Source: Acanthochlamys bracteata
Lineage: Eukaryota > Streptophyta > Magnoliopsida > Pandanales > Velloziaceae
DNA length: 64,000 bases
Direction of reading: 5' to 3'
Assembly (NCBI GenBank): GCA_019914995.1
Contig: CM034131.1
Span: 8,278,501-8,342,500 of the forward strand
The position numbers and the translations under genes are program-made. The first letter of the stretch is position 1; every line of letters begins with the position of its first letter. Below, piece by piece: positions 35,401 to 47,259 of this stretch. The notes beneath the pieces are model-generated. The model was not told the origin of the DNA. It was given only the letters and a program-made list of their open reading frames with translations, and ran no database searches.

Positions 35401-38380
35401 TTCTACGTTAAGGACATATTTCAGTTGTTCTGCGACTTCTGTCCACATCTTTATGTTTTTTAATTACATAAAAAAGTTCTACCTTTAAATTAATTTAGTT
35501 TAGTTTAAATTATATTTCATATATTTTAATTATATCAAAAAATAACTCACCTTTTAATTTATTCTAGAAAAATCATTTCTATAATCTTTTTTCTAACTCA
35601 CTGTTGGACAACATGCCTCTAACAATGTGCCAAGTATCAAATAGCGTATTTTTTAAACTAAAAATGAGTCATTAAAAATAAAATATTATAAATAATAAAT
35701 TTGTAAAGAATATTAATTTTTATATTTTTGTGAAAAGAAGTAACTTAAAAATAAATTTAAATGCTGAAAATAACTTAATATAAATTTTTAATAAAAAAAA
35801 TGAATTACAAGGATGAAGAAGGCGCAGCTTAACTTGAACCATCGGCTGGATGACTCGACTACTAATCAAAGCTTCTTAGGAAGTATTTAGAATTGATTTA
35901 AAATGAAATTTATTACAATAAAAAATATTTTTATTTTTTTAAAATAAGTTTTATTTTTTTGATTAAAAAAATAATAAAAATAACGGTTAAAATTTTTTAT
36001 ACTTTTCAAAATTTTAAATAAAATTTCTAAATATTTATAAAAAATATATTAAAAATTAGAAAACTACTTTTAAAAAAAGTAAAGTAAAACAGCTCATTAG
36101 AATATCTGTAAGCTATTAGTTTTCAAATGTTGAAACATGATTGTTATGAATTATAATAGCATAAACAATTTAGAAATGTCCCATGAAATTAGTCAAACTA
36201 CTGCTGGATACAAAACTCCCCATCAGGGCCCCAGACCCACCACTCACCCACGTTCACCAACCGGGATCAATTTAATTTAAGTCTCGTTTAGTACCTGTTC
36301 TAAATGAGCATAATTAATTTCTTTTGCAAAATTTAAAATTTTGATTATTTATATATTTTATTTAAAAAAAAATTTAGAATTTTATTTTATATATAAATTT
36401 TAGTTTTGATTTTTGATTTTTAATTTATTTTTAAAAATTATTAAAATACAAAAATTAGACTTTATATTTAACTTATTTTAAAAAAATTTACTTTATATTT
36501 TTTATTTTTACGAAATTCAATTACAAATATTTAAAATATGTTTTAATAGTGCGCTTGACTAAATATTCTTTAAAAATATTTTTATATTATAATAAAATTT
36601 TATTTAAAAATTTAAGAATATAAAAAATTTATATATAAAGTTTTTAATATTATTTTCTAAACTTAAAATAATACAAGCTTGTTTATTAAATAAAATAAAA
36701 ATATTTTTTTATTTAAAAAAATATTTTAAAAAAATCCAAACAAGTTGTTAAAAAAATAACATTAAAATAAAGTTACTAACATTCTACATTAGAAGTTAAT
36801 ATATATATATATAATTATATATTTATTTATATTTATAATTATTTATAATTTTTAAAAATACTATAAGAAATATTTTGAACTTAAAAAGCTAGGTGTCAAA
36901 GTTCCAAAATGTAAGCTTAATGCAAGTTTGACACTTCATATTATTTATTTATTATTTAAGTTTTTATTTATAAACATTACTTATAAAAAAATTTTCCAAA
37001 AATTTCAAAACTATAAAATAATTTATAAATATTAAAATTTATACAACATATTATCTTTATTTTAAAAGTAAATTATTTAAAAAAATATTTTTTATTTTAA
37101 TCTCTCTCAGACTATTTATCTGATAGTACTCATGTTTTTAAATGACTTTAAAAATTAAAAATAGTTAATAAAAGTTAAATTTATGTTATTTTATAAATAG
37201 TAAATTTAAAAATTAAAATTTTAAAAATATTTAACACAAATATATTTTACTATTTTATATTAAAAATAAATTTAGAAAATGTCAAATAGGGTACACAACT
37301 TATGGCAAAAAAAATCAGAGGGGGCACAAAGTGGGTCCCACGCGTTAGAGTTTTCTATGAATATTGATATATATTTGATGTTTAGTTGTTTACTTTTTAT
37401 GTCTAAGTTTATTCCTCCACGGCTCCACCCACCGTGGCTCTACCTACCTCCGCCTTATTTACGTGCTATATTCCAGTTTTACCCCTAATTCTAGACCAAA
37501 AAAAATAAAAACCATTATTAAGGAAACTAGTACTGAAGAATTGAAGATGCTATTAATTAAAAATTAAAGAAACAATCATTCTAATGATACAGCAAATGTA
37601 TTGCACTATTACAGCTTCATCGATGGTAATGGATTACAGTTTCATCGATCTTAGACATTTATTTTCCAGAAAATAAACACTAATACGAAATATAGTTTGT
37701 CGACTGTCAACATTAGGAATGTTAACTCAAAAAACTTAGTAAATCAATGAAACTTAATTTAGTATGTTATAGAAAAGATTATTTTAAACGAATTGATTAT
37801 TGATTAACATTTTTATACTAGTTACACTTTATGATTGCTATGAAAAGTAAAAATAAATAAACAAAGTTAAATATTTAAAATTTATAGATATAATTTTTAT
37901 ATTTAAAATTTTTAAAATTAAATATATAGAATATTTTTGAAAATTTAAAAGCTGAAGAGAAATTATAAGTGCCTATGGAGTCTAAGAGCATATTTATTAT
38001 CACACAAAAATTGTAAACTTATTTTTATATAAAATAAATAAAAATTTTAAATAAGTTTTTAATTAGAAATTTTTTTGAAATTCAATTTTACTAAAAATTT
38101 AAAATTTTATTTTTTTATTAAATCTTTAATATTTAAGTTAAAATTTTAAATTAACTTTTTAAAAATTTAAATTTACTGAGTTTAGGATTTATCTTGTATA
38201 TAAACACACCCTAAATAGTATCTGAAATTCTAAAGCATACGCTGGAAAATCTTTAAAAAATGTTCAAAAAATAGCAATTCATATCATAACGTTTCATGTG
38301 TACGGGCCTACATATTGCCGTGCCGTCCCACCAGATCTCTACTCTCTCTACCCTTTCTGCCTTTCACCGATCTCCAAACC
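32461..38380. other. Long AT-rich gene-poor island upstream of methionine synthase
   Basis: After the dehydrin 3' end (to about 32700) come about 5.7 kb without a supported gene. 32700-33720 is ordinary intergenic sequence. 33720-38220 is dominated by A/T runs. Three patches have loosely complementary ends and AT-rich cores and may be old MITEs: about 34009-34200, 36551-36752 and 37985-38214. The last starts AGAGCATATTTATTATCACA and ends close to the reverse complement, and lies about 170 bp before the methionine synthase TATA box. All are low confidence. ORFs here have no recognisable similarity. Confidence 0.45.
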
Positions 38381-38383
38381 CTC

Positions 38384-38391
38384 TATAAATA
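38384..38391 (+). promoter_or_regulatory. TATA box of methionine synthase
   Basis: TATAAATA is followed by a CT-rich stretch typical of plant leaders. A consensus donor at 38514 and a polypyrimidine-AG acceptor at 39685 predict a leader intron of about 1.17 kb, so the first exon (about 38415-38513) would be non-coding. Confidence 0.7.
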
Positions 38392-38513
38392 TTCACCATC
38401 TCGCAGCTTCCATCTCGCTCGCTTCCATTTCCTCCCGAATCTCCCGCGGTCCTCTTCGTTCTCTCTCTCGATCTCGCTAAGAAATTCGAAGGGACAGTTT
38501 CTTTCTCTTCGAG

Positions 38514-39685
38514 GTATTCACTGTCGATCCCTTGTTGATTTGCTTTTCTCCGGTTTTCTCTCTTCTCTGTTGTTTTCAGAGATCTCTAGACTAAAACCTC
38601 GTCCTCTCGCTCGATTTCATTTCATTCTCATAGATCTAGTTTTGAGTGAGGCTGTTTATCGAAGTGTCAGGTTTGTATTTTTCTGTTTTGATACGATAGA
38701 GCTATAGATCTGGTAATCTGGGTAGTGTTTAGTTTGGTGAACGAATACTTATCTGTGATATTTCACTAGTTTAGATGCTGTTGTTGAAATACTCATTTGC
38801 TGTATTGCCTCATTCGTCATTGATTTATCGAGCCTGCCTATTGGCATCGGATCAACGATTCAGGTAATCGATTTTGTTTTATGGTAGGAGTTAGAATGAA
38901 GTAGATCTGGTGATGACATGCATAGATTTATGTAAACACGTAAACTCCATCAAACAAAAAGTGAATTGGATCTCGTGCTTTGCCAGTTTGCCCGCATGGA
39001 TTCATTTCCATTTGTTAGCTTGTTAAAACGATTAATTAAGATCCGACTATGATGGCAATAGTAAAGTGGGTTTAGGGGCCTAGTACACGTGCGCTATCAA
39101 AACTAATTTGTATGTTTTTCACTCCTTTGAACTACTTTTTGTCCTTTTGATTCCGATCTGCATGTAAGTTGACTTTAGTTGTTGATCTTGTCTTAAAAGT
39201 TGATGGCTGACCAGATCTGAGCTTGACCTTTATTGGATCTTCAGATCCCTCTGTTTCTGGTATAAAATGTTCGCACTAAACTCCACAATCTGTAGATCTA
39301 GCTGATGATCTTGTACTAGAATCTATAGTTTGCATGAGTAAACTTTGTTCGTTATAGCCTAATCATGTAACTTTGTTAGATATAGCCTAATCATCTTTAA
39401 TGCTCGATCAATTTGGTGCACTATCAATATTGGTTCCTTGGTTTTCCTGTTTACATATTTTGGTTTGTCTATTACTCACACTAGATTTCTGTCATGATTT
39501 TTTATATGGTGACACAAATAACTGAGATGCATTTCCTTTTAAAATAATATGATCGTTAGGAGTTCCCTTTGAGTAATGTTCCAAAAATTTCTTTTTTCTG
39601 GTAATCTTAATCACAGATAGTGGGGCATTTGTATTTAGAGTTACTGATGTTTTAATCATTTGTTTATTTGTTTTTTTTCATTTAG
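38514..39685 (+). other. Predicted 5' UTR intron of methionine synthase
   Basis: The donor GAG|GTATTC follows the CT-rich leader and the acceptor TTTCATTTAG lies four bases before the ATG at 39690. The interval is T-rich with no sustained reading frame linked to the protein, as expected for a leader intron. Such introns often raise expression of plant housekeeping genes; that role is inferred here. Confidence 0.6.
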
Positions 39686-39689
39686 AAAA

Positions 39690-42600
39690 ATGGCATCCCA
39701 CATTGTTGGTTATCCTCGCATGGGCCCGAAGAGGGAGCTTAAGTTTGCATTGGAATCTTTCTGGGATGGGAAGAGCACTGCTGATGATTTGCAAAAGGTC
39801 GCTGCTGATCTTAGATCATCCATCTGGAAGCAGATGGCTGATGCTGGCATCAAGTATATTCCAAGCAACACATTCTCGTACTATGATCAAGTGCTTGACA
39901 CAACTGCTATGCTTGGTGCCGTTCCTAAGAGATACGGATGGGCTGGTGGTGAAATCGGGTTTGACACTTACTTCTCAATGGCAAGAGGAAATGCCACTCT
40001 TCCTGCTATGGAGATGACCAAGTGGTTCGACACAAACTAGTAAGCAAGCTTATCAACTATCCTTTGTTTGTGTTCATTGTTTGTGATTTTACTAGCTGAA
40101 ATCAGACTAACCTCTTTCATTGATCGTCTCCAGCCACTACATTGTCCCTGAATTGGGCCCTGACACAAAGTTCACGTATGCATCTCACAAGGCTGTCTCT
40201 GAGTACAAGGAAGCCAAGGCGGTAGGCACCTAAACTATCTGATCAGTTGGTTTCGTTGTAGTTTTTGTCATAGTAGGGTGGTTGTTCTTGTGAAGGTCTT
40301 TTATGAAAGATATGCATGCGGTAATCATTAAGATGTACAGAGGGACCTTTGTGCTGCAAAAGCACTTGAATCGTATGCTTATGTAGCTTTTCTTTTTATG
40401 CAGCTCGGTGTTGAGACTGTTCCAGTGCTTATTGGACCTGTTTCTTACCTGTTGCTCTCCAAACCAGCCAAAGGAGTGGAGAAATCGTTCTCCCTTCTTT
40501 CGTTGCTTGATGGTGTCCTTGCTGTGTACAAGTAAGTTAATGAGATGTCCTCGTAGTTATAATATTCTGTGGTCCTCATGTCCTTCTGAAATTAGTTATT
40601 GACAAATCAAATTGAACAGGGGAGTGGTTACTGAGTTGAAGGCTGCTGGTGCTAAATGGATTCAGTTTGATGAGCCCACACTTGTGCTTGATCTTGACGC
40701 TCACCAGTTGCAAGCCTTCACCAAGGCATACTCAGAGCTTGAAGCATCGCTCTCAGGCTTGGATGTGCTTATCGAAACCTACTTCGCTGATGTACCTGCT
40801 GAGGCATACAAGTTAGTATTTCACCATGTTTCACTTGCTGAAGATAGAAGTATGCATATCTATATGTAAACTTATTGTGTACATTGTTTATTCAGGATCG
40901 TCACCTCCTTGAAGGCTGTGTCTGGTTTTGGTTTTGACCTCGTGCGTGGAAGCAAGACCCTTGACTTGGTCAAGAGTGCAGGTTTTCCTTCTGGCAAGTA
41001 TTTCTTTGCTGGAGTTGTTGATGGCAGGAACATCTGGGCAAATGATCTTGCTGCCTCCATTAACACTCTCACTGCTCTTGAGGGCATCGTAGGAAAAGGT
41101 ACTCAGTACTGAATTCTTTTACATATGTGCGGATATATGGTAAAGTAGTGACCTTATGCTGATATTTGTATTCTCCAGACAAGCTTGTGGTCTCAACTTC
41201 CTGCTCACTTATGCACACTGCTGTTGATCTGGTCAATGAGACCAAGCTTGATGACGAAATCAAATCCTGGCTCGCTTTTGCTGCACAGAAGGTGGTTGAA
41301 GTGAACGCACTTGCCAAGGCATTGTCTTGGCAGAAGGATGAGGTATGACTCTTTTCTCTTCCTGGTTTTTGTGGGCCCACCTTTTGCTTGTCACAGTTCC
41401 AAAAGATATCAATTTGTGTTGGATGTTCATAAGTACATTATAGTATTGCTATTTGAAGGTTGGATACTCATCTGCTGCTTTGCAGGCATTCTTCTCTGCA
41501 AATGCTACTGCTCTGGCTTCAAGGAAGTCATCCCCTAGAGTTACCAATGAGGAAGTTCAGAAGGCTGTAAGTTTTAAAATCTTTTTATGCTTTTAATATC
41601 AATATTTAAACTGAGAACAAGAAGGGTTTCATCGTTTAACGTCTTCTTGTGTATTGTAGGCTGCTGCTTTGAAGGGCTCTGACCACCGCCGGGCTACAAA
41701 TGTCAGTGCAAGATTGGACGCACAGCAGAAGCACTTGAACCTTCCAGCCCTTCCAACAACAACAATTGGTTCATTCCCTCAGACCATGGACCTCAGAAGA
41801 GTACGTCGTGAATTCAAGGCAAACAAGTAAGCACCTTTGACAAATCAAACTTACTGCATCCTGATCACTAGTTCATCTGATGATGTCACTGATTTGGTAC
41901 TTTTGGGCAGGATCTCTGAAGAGGAATATGTGAAGTTCATCAAGGAGGAGATCAAGAAGGTTGTTGATCTTCAAGAGGAGCTTGACATCGATGTCCTTGT
42001 CCATGGGGAGCCTGAGGTCAGTCTACAATTCAATCTGTTACCAAGTGGTCTGTGCGATTTTGAGTTTGTTTTTTGTACAAATCTGAGGACTGCTTATGTG
42101 AATGTGATGCTGCACATAAAAATATTATTATGAATGAGATGCTGTATATAAACTGTCAGTGAAGGCACCTTTACCATTTATGGGAAGCTGCTTCGTGGTT
42201 AGCAATATTCTAATACATGGTGTCATACAGAGAAATGACATGGTTGAATACTTCGGAGAGCAGTTGTCCGGGTTTGCATTCACGGCCAATGGGTGGGTGC
42301 AATCATATGGGTCACGCTGTGTAAAGCCTCCTATCATCTATGGTGATGTCAGCCGTCCCAAGCCTATGACTGTTTTCTGGTCCACAATGGCTCAAAGCAT
42401 GACAAAGCGCCCGATGAAGGGAATGTTGACCGGTCCAGTTACGATTCTCAACTGGTCCTTTGTCAGAAATGATCAGCCAAGGTCTGCCTTGGGTAAACTG
42501 GATACTACTTCCATCTTATCACCATGTATGTCTATGCTAAAATGCTATTTGTGCTCCAATAGGTTTGAGACATGCTATCAGATTGCTCTTGCTATCAAGA

Positions 42601-43324
42601 AGGAAGTGGAAGATCTTGAAGCAGCTGGTATTCAGGTCAGGCTACTCCTTTTATTGCAAAGCTATGTATCATCTATCGGCCCAACTTAGGCTTTCAACTA
42701 TTGTTTCATCTTTTGGTTTCAGGTTATCCAAATTGATGAAGCTGCTCTTCGCGAGGGATTGCCTCTTCGCAAGTCAGAGCATGCTTTCTACTTGAACTGG
42801 GCTGTCCACTCCTTCAGAATAACCAACTGCAGTGTGAAGGACACCACACAGGTAACTTCTGTTCTGTCCATGTGTTTAGTGTCTAATATTAATTTATCTG
42901 CGGGAAGCTTAGATTATTATCATTCGGATGCTTAACTTAATTACTTCCATTACAGATTCACACCCATATGTGCTACTCAAACTTCAACGATATCATTCAT
43001 TCCATCATTGACATGGATGCTGATGTCATCACCATTGAGAACTCCCGCTCTGATGAGAAGTTGTTGTCAGTGTTCCGTGAGGGAGTGAAGTATGGTGCGG
43101 GAATTGGTCCTGGTGTCTATGATATCCACTCTCCTAGGATTCCATCAACTGAGGAGATTGCCGACAGGATCAACAAGATGCTGGCTGTCCTTGAGTCCAA
43201 CATTCTCTGGGTTAACCCTGACTGTGGGCTCAAGACCCGCAAGTACACTGAGGTCAAACCTGCTCTCGCTAACATGGTTGCGGCTGCTAAGCTTCTCCGC
43301 AAGCAGTTGGCCAGTGCGAAATGA
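39690..43324 (+). CDS. METE: Cobalamin-independent methionine synthase
   Basis: Thirteen exons: 39690-40039, 40134-40221, 40404-40531, 40620-40811, 40896-41098, 41179-41342, 41486-41566, 41660-41826, 41911-42016, 42231-42481, 42563-42635, 42723-42851 and 42956-43324. They join in phase to give 766 residues, against about 765 in plant relatives. The protein starts [20 protein letters not shown]. Zinc ligands are visible as His648 and Cys650 in HTHMCYSNF and Cys734 in [11 protein letters not shown], with the conserved Glu672. The enzyme moves a methyl group from 5-methyltetrahydrofolate-triglutamate to homocysteine, feeding methionine and S-adenosylmethionine supply. It lacks a transit peptide, so it is the cytosolic form (MS1/MS2 type). 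It is complete and well preserved. Confidence 0.97.
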
Positions 43325-44301
43325 GCTACTTAGTTAGTAGCTATTCGTTTGCATTCTAATGAAATTTTTGGCAGGAATGAGATGCAGCATCTGCCCAAAT
43401 AAGGGTTCTTGTATCGGTGCATGGTTAAGTTGGAGTTCCTTTCTTTTTTCTTCTTTTTTAGCTTGTGGAAGCCGTTCTGTACTGTTTTGTGTTATTACAA
43501 TCGTTTGATATCATCAAAGAAATACTAATTGCTGGATATCTTTCGTCTGCTTTCCTTTTGTCGATTCTTCTGTTTGGCATGAGATGGCTTGTGGTTTTGT
43601 GTTTACCTGCTTGAGCTGCAACAAAGTTAAATGGTACGGCAGTTGATCACTGGTGTTGTCTTGTAAAGCCATTTCAATCATGGCCGACAATATTATAAAG
43701 TAAGAAGGTTTGCAAGCTAATGGTTTCAGAGCACTATGGAGAAGTAATGACCTGGCATGAATTAACTAGCAGACTGTTGATACTTGGAACTCATTTAACT
43801 AGTTACAAACTATAATACTACAACTAACAACTCGTGCATAATGCTTCTTCCCCAAAGACCTTATCAAGGTCAGAAGCTATAGAATGAACTGGTGTATGGT
43901 CTTTTCCAAAATTTCCAATTATTGAAAGCGAGAAATCTATTGATGTAGTCCCTTCTCCCATGTTCATCAAGGTATCTTACGTATATTACCTACTGGTTCT
44001 TATTAGTAATTAAGCCTTAAATTACCTTTAAAAAGTTCATAAACAGCATGCAACATGCTCATGGATCAAATGGGAACAATTGATTATACCATTTTCCTCT
44101 AAGAATTATTGATGTAGCTCAACTTCTAATCGTGGTGTCAAACTTATGACCTGTTTCTCGAAGCAGCTGGGTCTCAAACACTATGTAAATCAATCCCATT
44201 TGCCTTCCTCCTAAAGCACTCAAAATACTGAGAAACAATTCACTCAAACCATATAAGAACACTCAAAACACTAACAGCTGAAAATTAAGATTTCATCAAT
44301 A
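43325..44301. other. Methionine synthase 3' UTR and intergenic spacer
   Basis: The first 200 bp are T-rich 3' UTR. The rest, up to the phytocyanin relic, holds no ORF or repeat that I can support. Confidence 0.5.
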
Positions 44302-44965
44302 ATGCTTCAACAAATTTTCATCATTTTCGCAATCATGTTCTCATTCTTCCAATGATCGTTTCTGCTACTAAACACATGTTGGAGGCGCTAGAGGTTGCGA
44401 TATTGATGCTGACTACAAGTCGTGGGATGAGTCCCAGCAGTTCTTCGTCGGCGACACGCTTTGGTAATTAAGTTTGTTCACGTTCCATCCTTCCATAGTT
44501 TTTGAAACAATTGATTAATGTATGAAAGAATTGAATATAATAAATCAATCAATTTTAGAGTTCTCATATATATATATATATATATAAAATAAAAATTGTG
44601 TAATATATAGTCCAGCAATACGGTTCAATAGTTTTATTTTGAATCACATCATTTTACAATATAGAATTCTTATTGGAGCTTTCTGTTCATGGATTTCAGT
44701 GTTTTAAGTTCTTAAAGAGTCCACAACCTTGCAAAGTCAAGGATATGATAACTGCATACTGCCGGAGTGCGACGTGTCTGGACTTCGGCAACGACGTTGT
44801 CTCCTTACCTCTTCAGGGAAGCAGTGGTTCATTTGTGCCATTCCAGGTCACTGTGGAACTGGGAAACTGAAGTTAGAAACCAACGTTCTACCATTAAGCT
44901 GCGAGCGCTCCGTGTCTGTCTCCAACTTCATCTTCTTCACCGGTTACATTACCAGAGCAATTTAG
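44302..44965 (+). pseudogene. Broken phytocyanin (blue copper protein) gene
   Basis: A two-exon phytocyanin layout is recognisable. Exon 1 (44302 to about 44463) starts with a signal-peptide-like MLQQIFIIFAIMFSFF, then has GGARGCDIDADYKSWDESQQ and FFVGDTLW before a GT donor. Exon 2 (about 44660-44965) has FGNDVVSLP and then, in a different frame, SGKQWFICAIPGHCGTGKLK, the Cys-x4-His-Cys copper site. The signal peptide stops at TGA shortly after FF, VGGARG needs another frame, and exon 2 also changes frame between GNDVVS and TSSGKQW. There are thus at least three frame breaks. Phytocyanins are apoplastic or GPI-anchored copper proteins. A (TA)n run sits in the intron at about 44566-44586. Confidence 0.8.
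44566..44586. repeat. (TA)n microsatellite
   Basis: About ten consecutive TA dinucleotides inside the intron of the phytocyanin relic. Likely length-polymorphic. Confidence 0.8.
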
Positions 44966-45252
44966 CTCAGCTGTCCCTGTTTCAGTATTCAGGTTTAATT
45001 TGTTTTTCTTGTTGCAATCATTGTTTGACAGAGTTTTGATTCTTGATGTAATTGTTATTACTTACTGTAAGATTTCTTCATTCATTAATTCATTTCAATC
45101 GAAGTTTCTTGACATCATAACTTTTCAAATCCCCAAATCTTTCATTCAGTTCACTTTCTTGATACAACTTGTATATGACATATACAAGCTTTATATTTGG
45201 TCTAATTTACAACTCAATCTCTTGTAATTGTAAGAAATGAACCACGAAACAT

Positions 45253-46347
45253 TTAACAAATTTTTTCAGTATAATTCCCATATCCTTCTGCAATGCCAGT
45301 GCCTGTAATCCAATTGTTCTTGTAAGCAACATAGAAACCAATACCAGCCAGAACCAAAACAGCAACTGCAACGTTCATTATAGGAGTCTTCCGCTTGCTA
45401 ACTCCAGCAACTTTATCTTTTCCATAGCTGAACTTCTCCTGCCAAACTCCGGCTGTCGCTTTCGTTGATTCTGCTGCTCTCTGTTTCTTATCGCGAAGCT
45501 CGTCCTTACCGTAACCGAACTTTTCCGTTAATGCTGCCTTCGTGCTGCTTACCTTTTCCTTCATTGCATCAGCTGTGTTTTGCTTCTTATCGCGGAGCTC
45601 TGCTTTACCGTAATCCAACTTCTCCATTAATGCCGCTTTCGTGCTGCTTTCGCTTTCCTTTGTTGCTTGCACTGCCTGATCCTTCTTGTCTTGAAGCTCG
45701 CTTTGTCTGTAACTCAACCGTTCTCGAAGTTTTCCGGCGGTGCTTCCGACGGCGCTACCGACAGCTTCCTTTGCCGCGGCGATCTTTCCCTTCATGGCTT
45801 CGCTCAACATTTCACTTTTCTCTTTCACTTGTTCTCCAGCCGCAGCTGCCTTCGGTTCACCGGAAACCGGTGGGGCGTCAGTTCTCTGCTTTGCTTGTTC
45901 GGGAGAGATGGCTGGAGCTTGTTGAATTTGCATGTTCGGATATTTTGCGGCGGCGATTCTTGGGAAGATCACATAAAGAAGGCCGTTGTCAAACCTTGCT
46001 CGGATATTGTTCACGTCGCTGTTGCGAGGGATTGCGATTTCTTTCCGAAACCGGCGCCACCGGTCTCCGTCGACATTGCCTTCACCAGAGATTCTGATTG
46101 TGCTTGAACTTATCAGGAGTACCTTGAGGTTTTCTTTCTTAAACCCTGCACGTAATTCATTAATAAAGATCAAACCGTACGTTTCATAAACATTAAAAAA
46201 AAATCAATTCCAAAGACATGATCAGGCTTCGACTTAAATACCTGCAAGGTGAAGGAGGAGTGTTTCGGATTGATCTCCACGAACCCATTCAAAATCAGGC
46301 TCAAAGTCCTCGTAGGTCTTCGTTGCGTTCGCTACTGCATTGGCCAT
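45253..46347 (-). CDS. RTM2-like protein: small-heat-shock domain plus repeats and membrane anchor
   Basis: Two exons, 46347-46242 and 46145-45253, give 332 residues. The start MANAVANATKTYEDFEPDFE leads into an alpha-crystallin domain (about residues 15-105: ETLLLHLAGFKKENLKVLL, then NGLLYVIFPR). A linker rich in Pro, Ala and Glu follows. Next come four imperfect repeats of about 30 residues: LRERLSYRQSELQDKKDQ, MEKLDYGKAELRDKKQN, TEKFGYGKDELRDKKQR and QEKFSYGKDKV. A C-terminal membrane helix follows (MNVAVAVLVLAGIGFYVAY). Arabidopsis RESTRICTED TEV MOVEMENT 2 has the same order of an Hsp20 domain and a C-terminal anchor, and acts in phloem against potyvirus spread; it is not heat-induced. 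Whether this copy does so is unknown. It is convergent with the phytocyanin relic and divergent from GCP6. Confidence 0.85.
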
Positions 46348-46472
46348 GGTTAGCTGGTATGAATTCTGACTACTGCCGCTTGCAATGTTTGAAAACTGGA
46401 ATGTGATTGTTGTTTGAAGTTTTCTTGAATTAGCTCTGTGAGTTGTTGATGAATAAGAAGAAATCTTTAGGG

Positions 46473-46481
46473 GTTTATATA
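46473..46481 (-). promoter_or_regulatory. TATA box of the RTM2-like gene
   Basis: On the minus strand TATATAAAC lies about 126 bp upstream of the ATG at 46347, leaving a leader of roughly 95 nt. The position is right for a TATA box. Confidence 0.55.
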
Positions 46482-47259
46482 CTACAACTTAACAGAATAC
46501 TTAAAAAATGAGAAAACATATATTATTATGTGTGATTGATTGATAGAGAGGAATTCTGTATTCGTTTGTTGCTTCCCTTACATTTGGGTCACCTCTTAGC
46601 TTAGGCAAAGCAAGAATTTCTTTTTTCATTATTTTTCATATATTTTATTTTGTCAAAGAGAAGAATTAGGAAGCGTTTAGTTCAGCTTTTTCCTAACATT
46701 ATTTTTAATTTTTAATTTTATATTTTCTAATATATATTTTATAATTATTTAAAAAATTTATTTAAAAATTTAGAAGTCTAAAAAAGTTTTACGTATTAAA
46801 AATTTTTTATTATATATTTTTATTATTTTTTAAAAAAAAAAAAAATAAAAATATTTTTTATTTCAAAAAAATTTTATTTCGTAAGCAATTTAAAAAAGCA
46901 CCCGTAAAGAAATTCCCAATTCCCACCATTTCTAATTTAAGTTCATTAATGGGCTGCAAATGGGCCGTATTAGTAGTGTAAAGAACTCCGACTTATGAGC
47001 TGTCTAATCCAATAAGTTAACAAAAGGCCCAGCTGTGATCTGCGTAAGGTTCACGCTACTCTAATCCAGTTAAATAACTATACAGCCAAGAAAACCATGT
47101 CCAGATTTTTAATTCGGTCACAGCGGGCTTCTACCCCTTCTTCTCAGTCTGTAGAAAAATTACAAACTATTTTCTTTCCCTCTCATTTTTCTTCCGCCGG
47201 CAAACGGCGGAAGAACGACGGTGGCGCCACCGCTCTCCGTCGAGTTCTTGCTATTTTGA
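46482..47259. promoter_or_regulatory. Divergent promoter region, RTM2-like / GCP6
   Basis: An AT-rich block at about 46670-46908 starts GGAAGCGTTTAGTTCAGC and ends in loosely complementary sequence, a possible MITE of the same type as 31280-31537 (weak). Nearer GCP6 are TGGGCC at 46961-46966 and GGCCCA at 47026-47031. These form an inverted pair of site II-like motifs about 200-300 bp upstream of the GCP6 ATG and fit a proliferation-linked promoter. The region 47097-47260 is the presumed GCP6 leader. Confidence 0.45.

Noticed and set aside
38315-38707. 130-residue frame near the methionine synthase promoter
   Set aside because: It spans the CT-rich leader and the start of the leader intron and has no similarity; treated as non-coding.
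45465-46107. Plus-strand frames of 210 and 146 residues opposite the RTM2-like gene
   Set aside because: Antisense shadows of a real, phase-consistent gene; no family resemblance.
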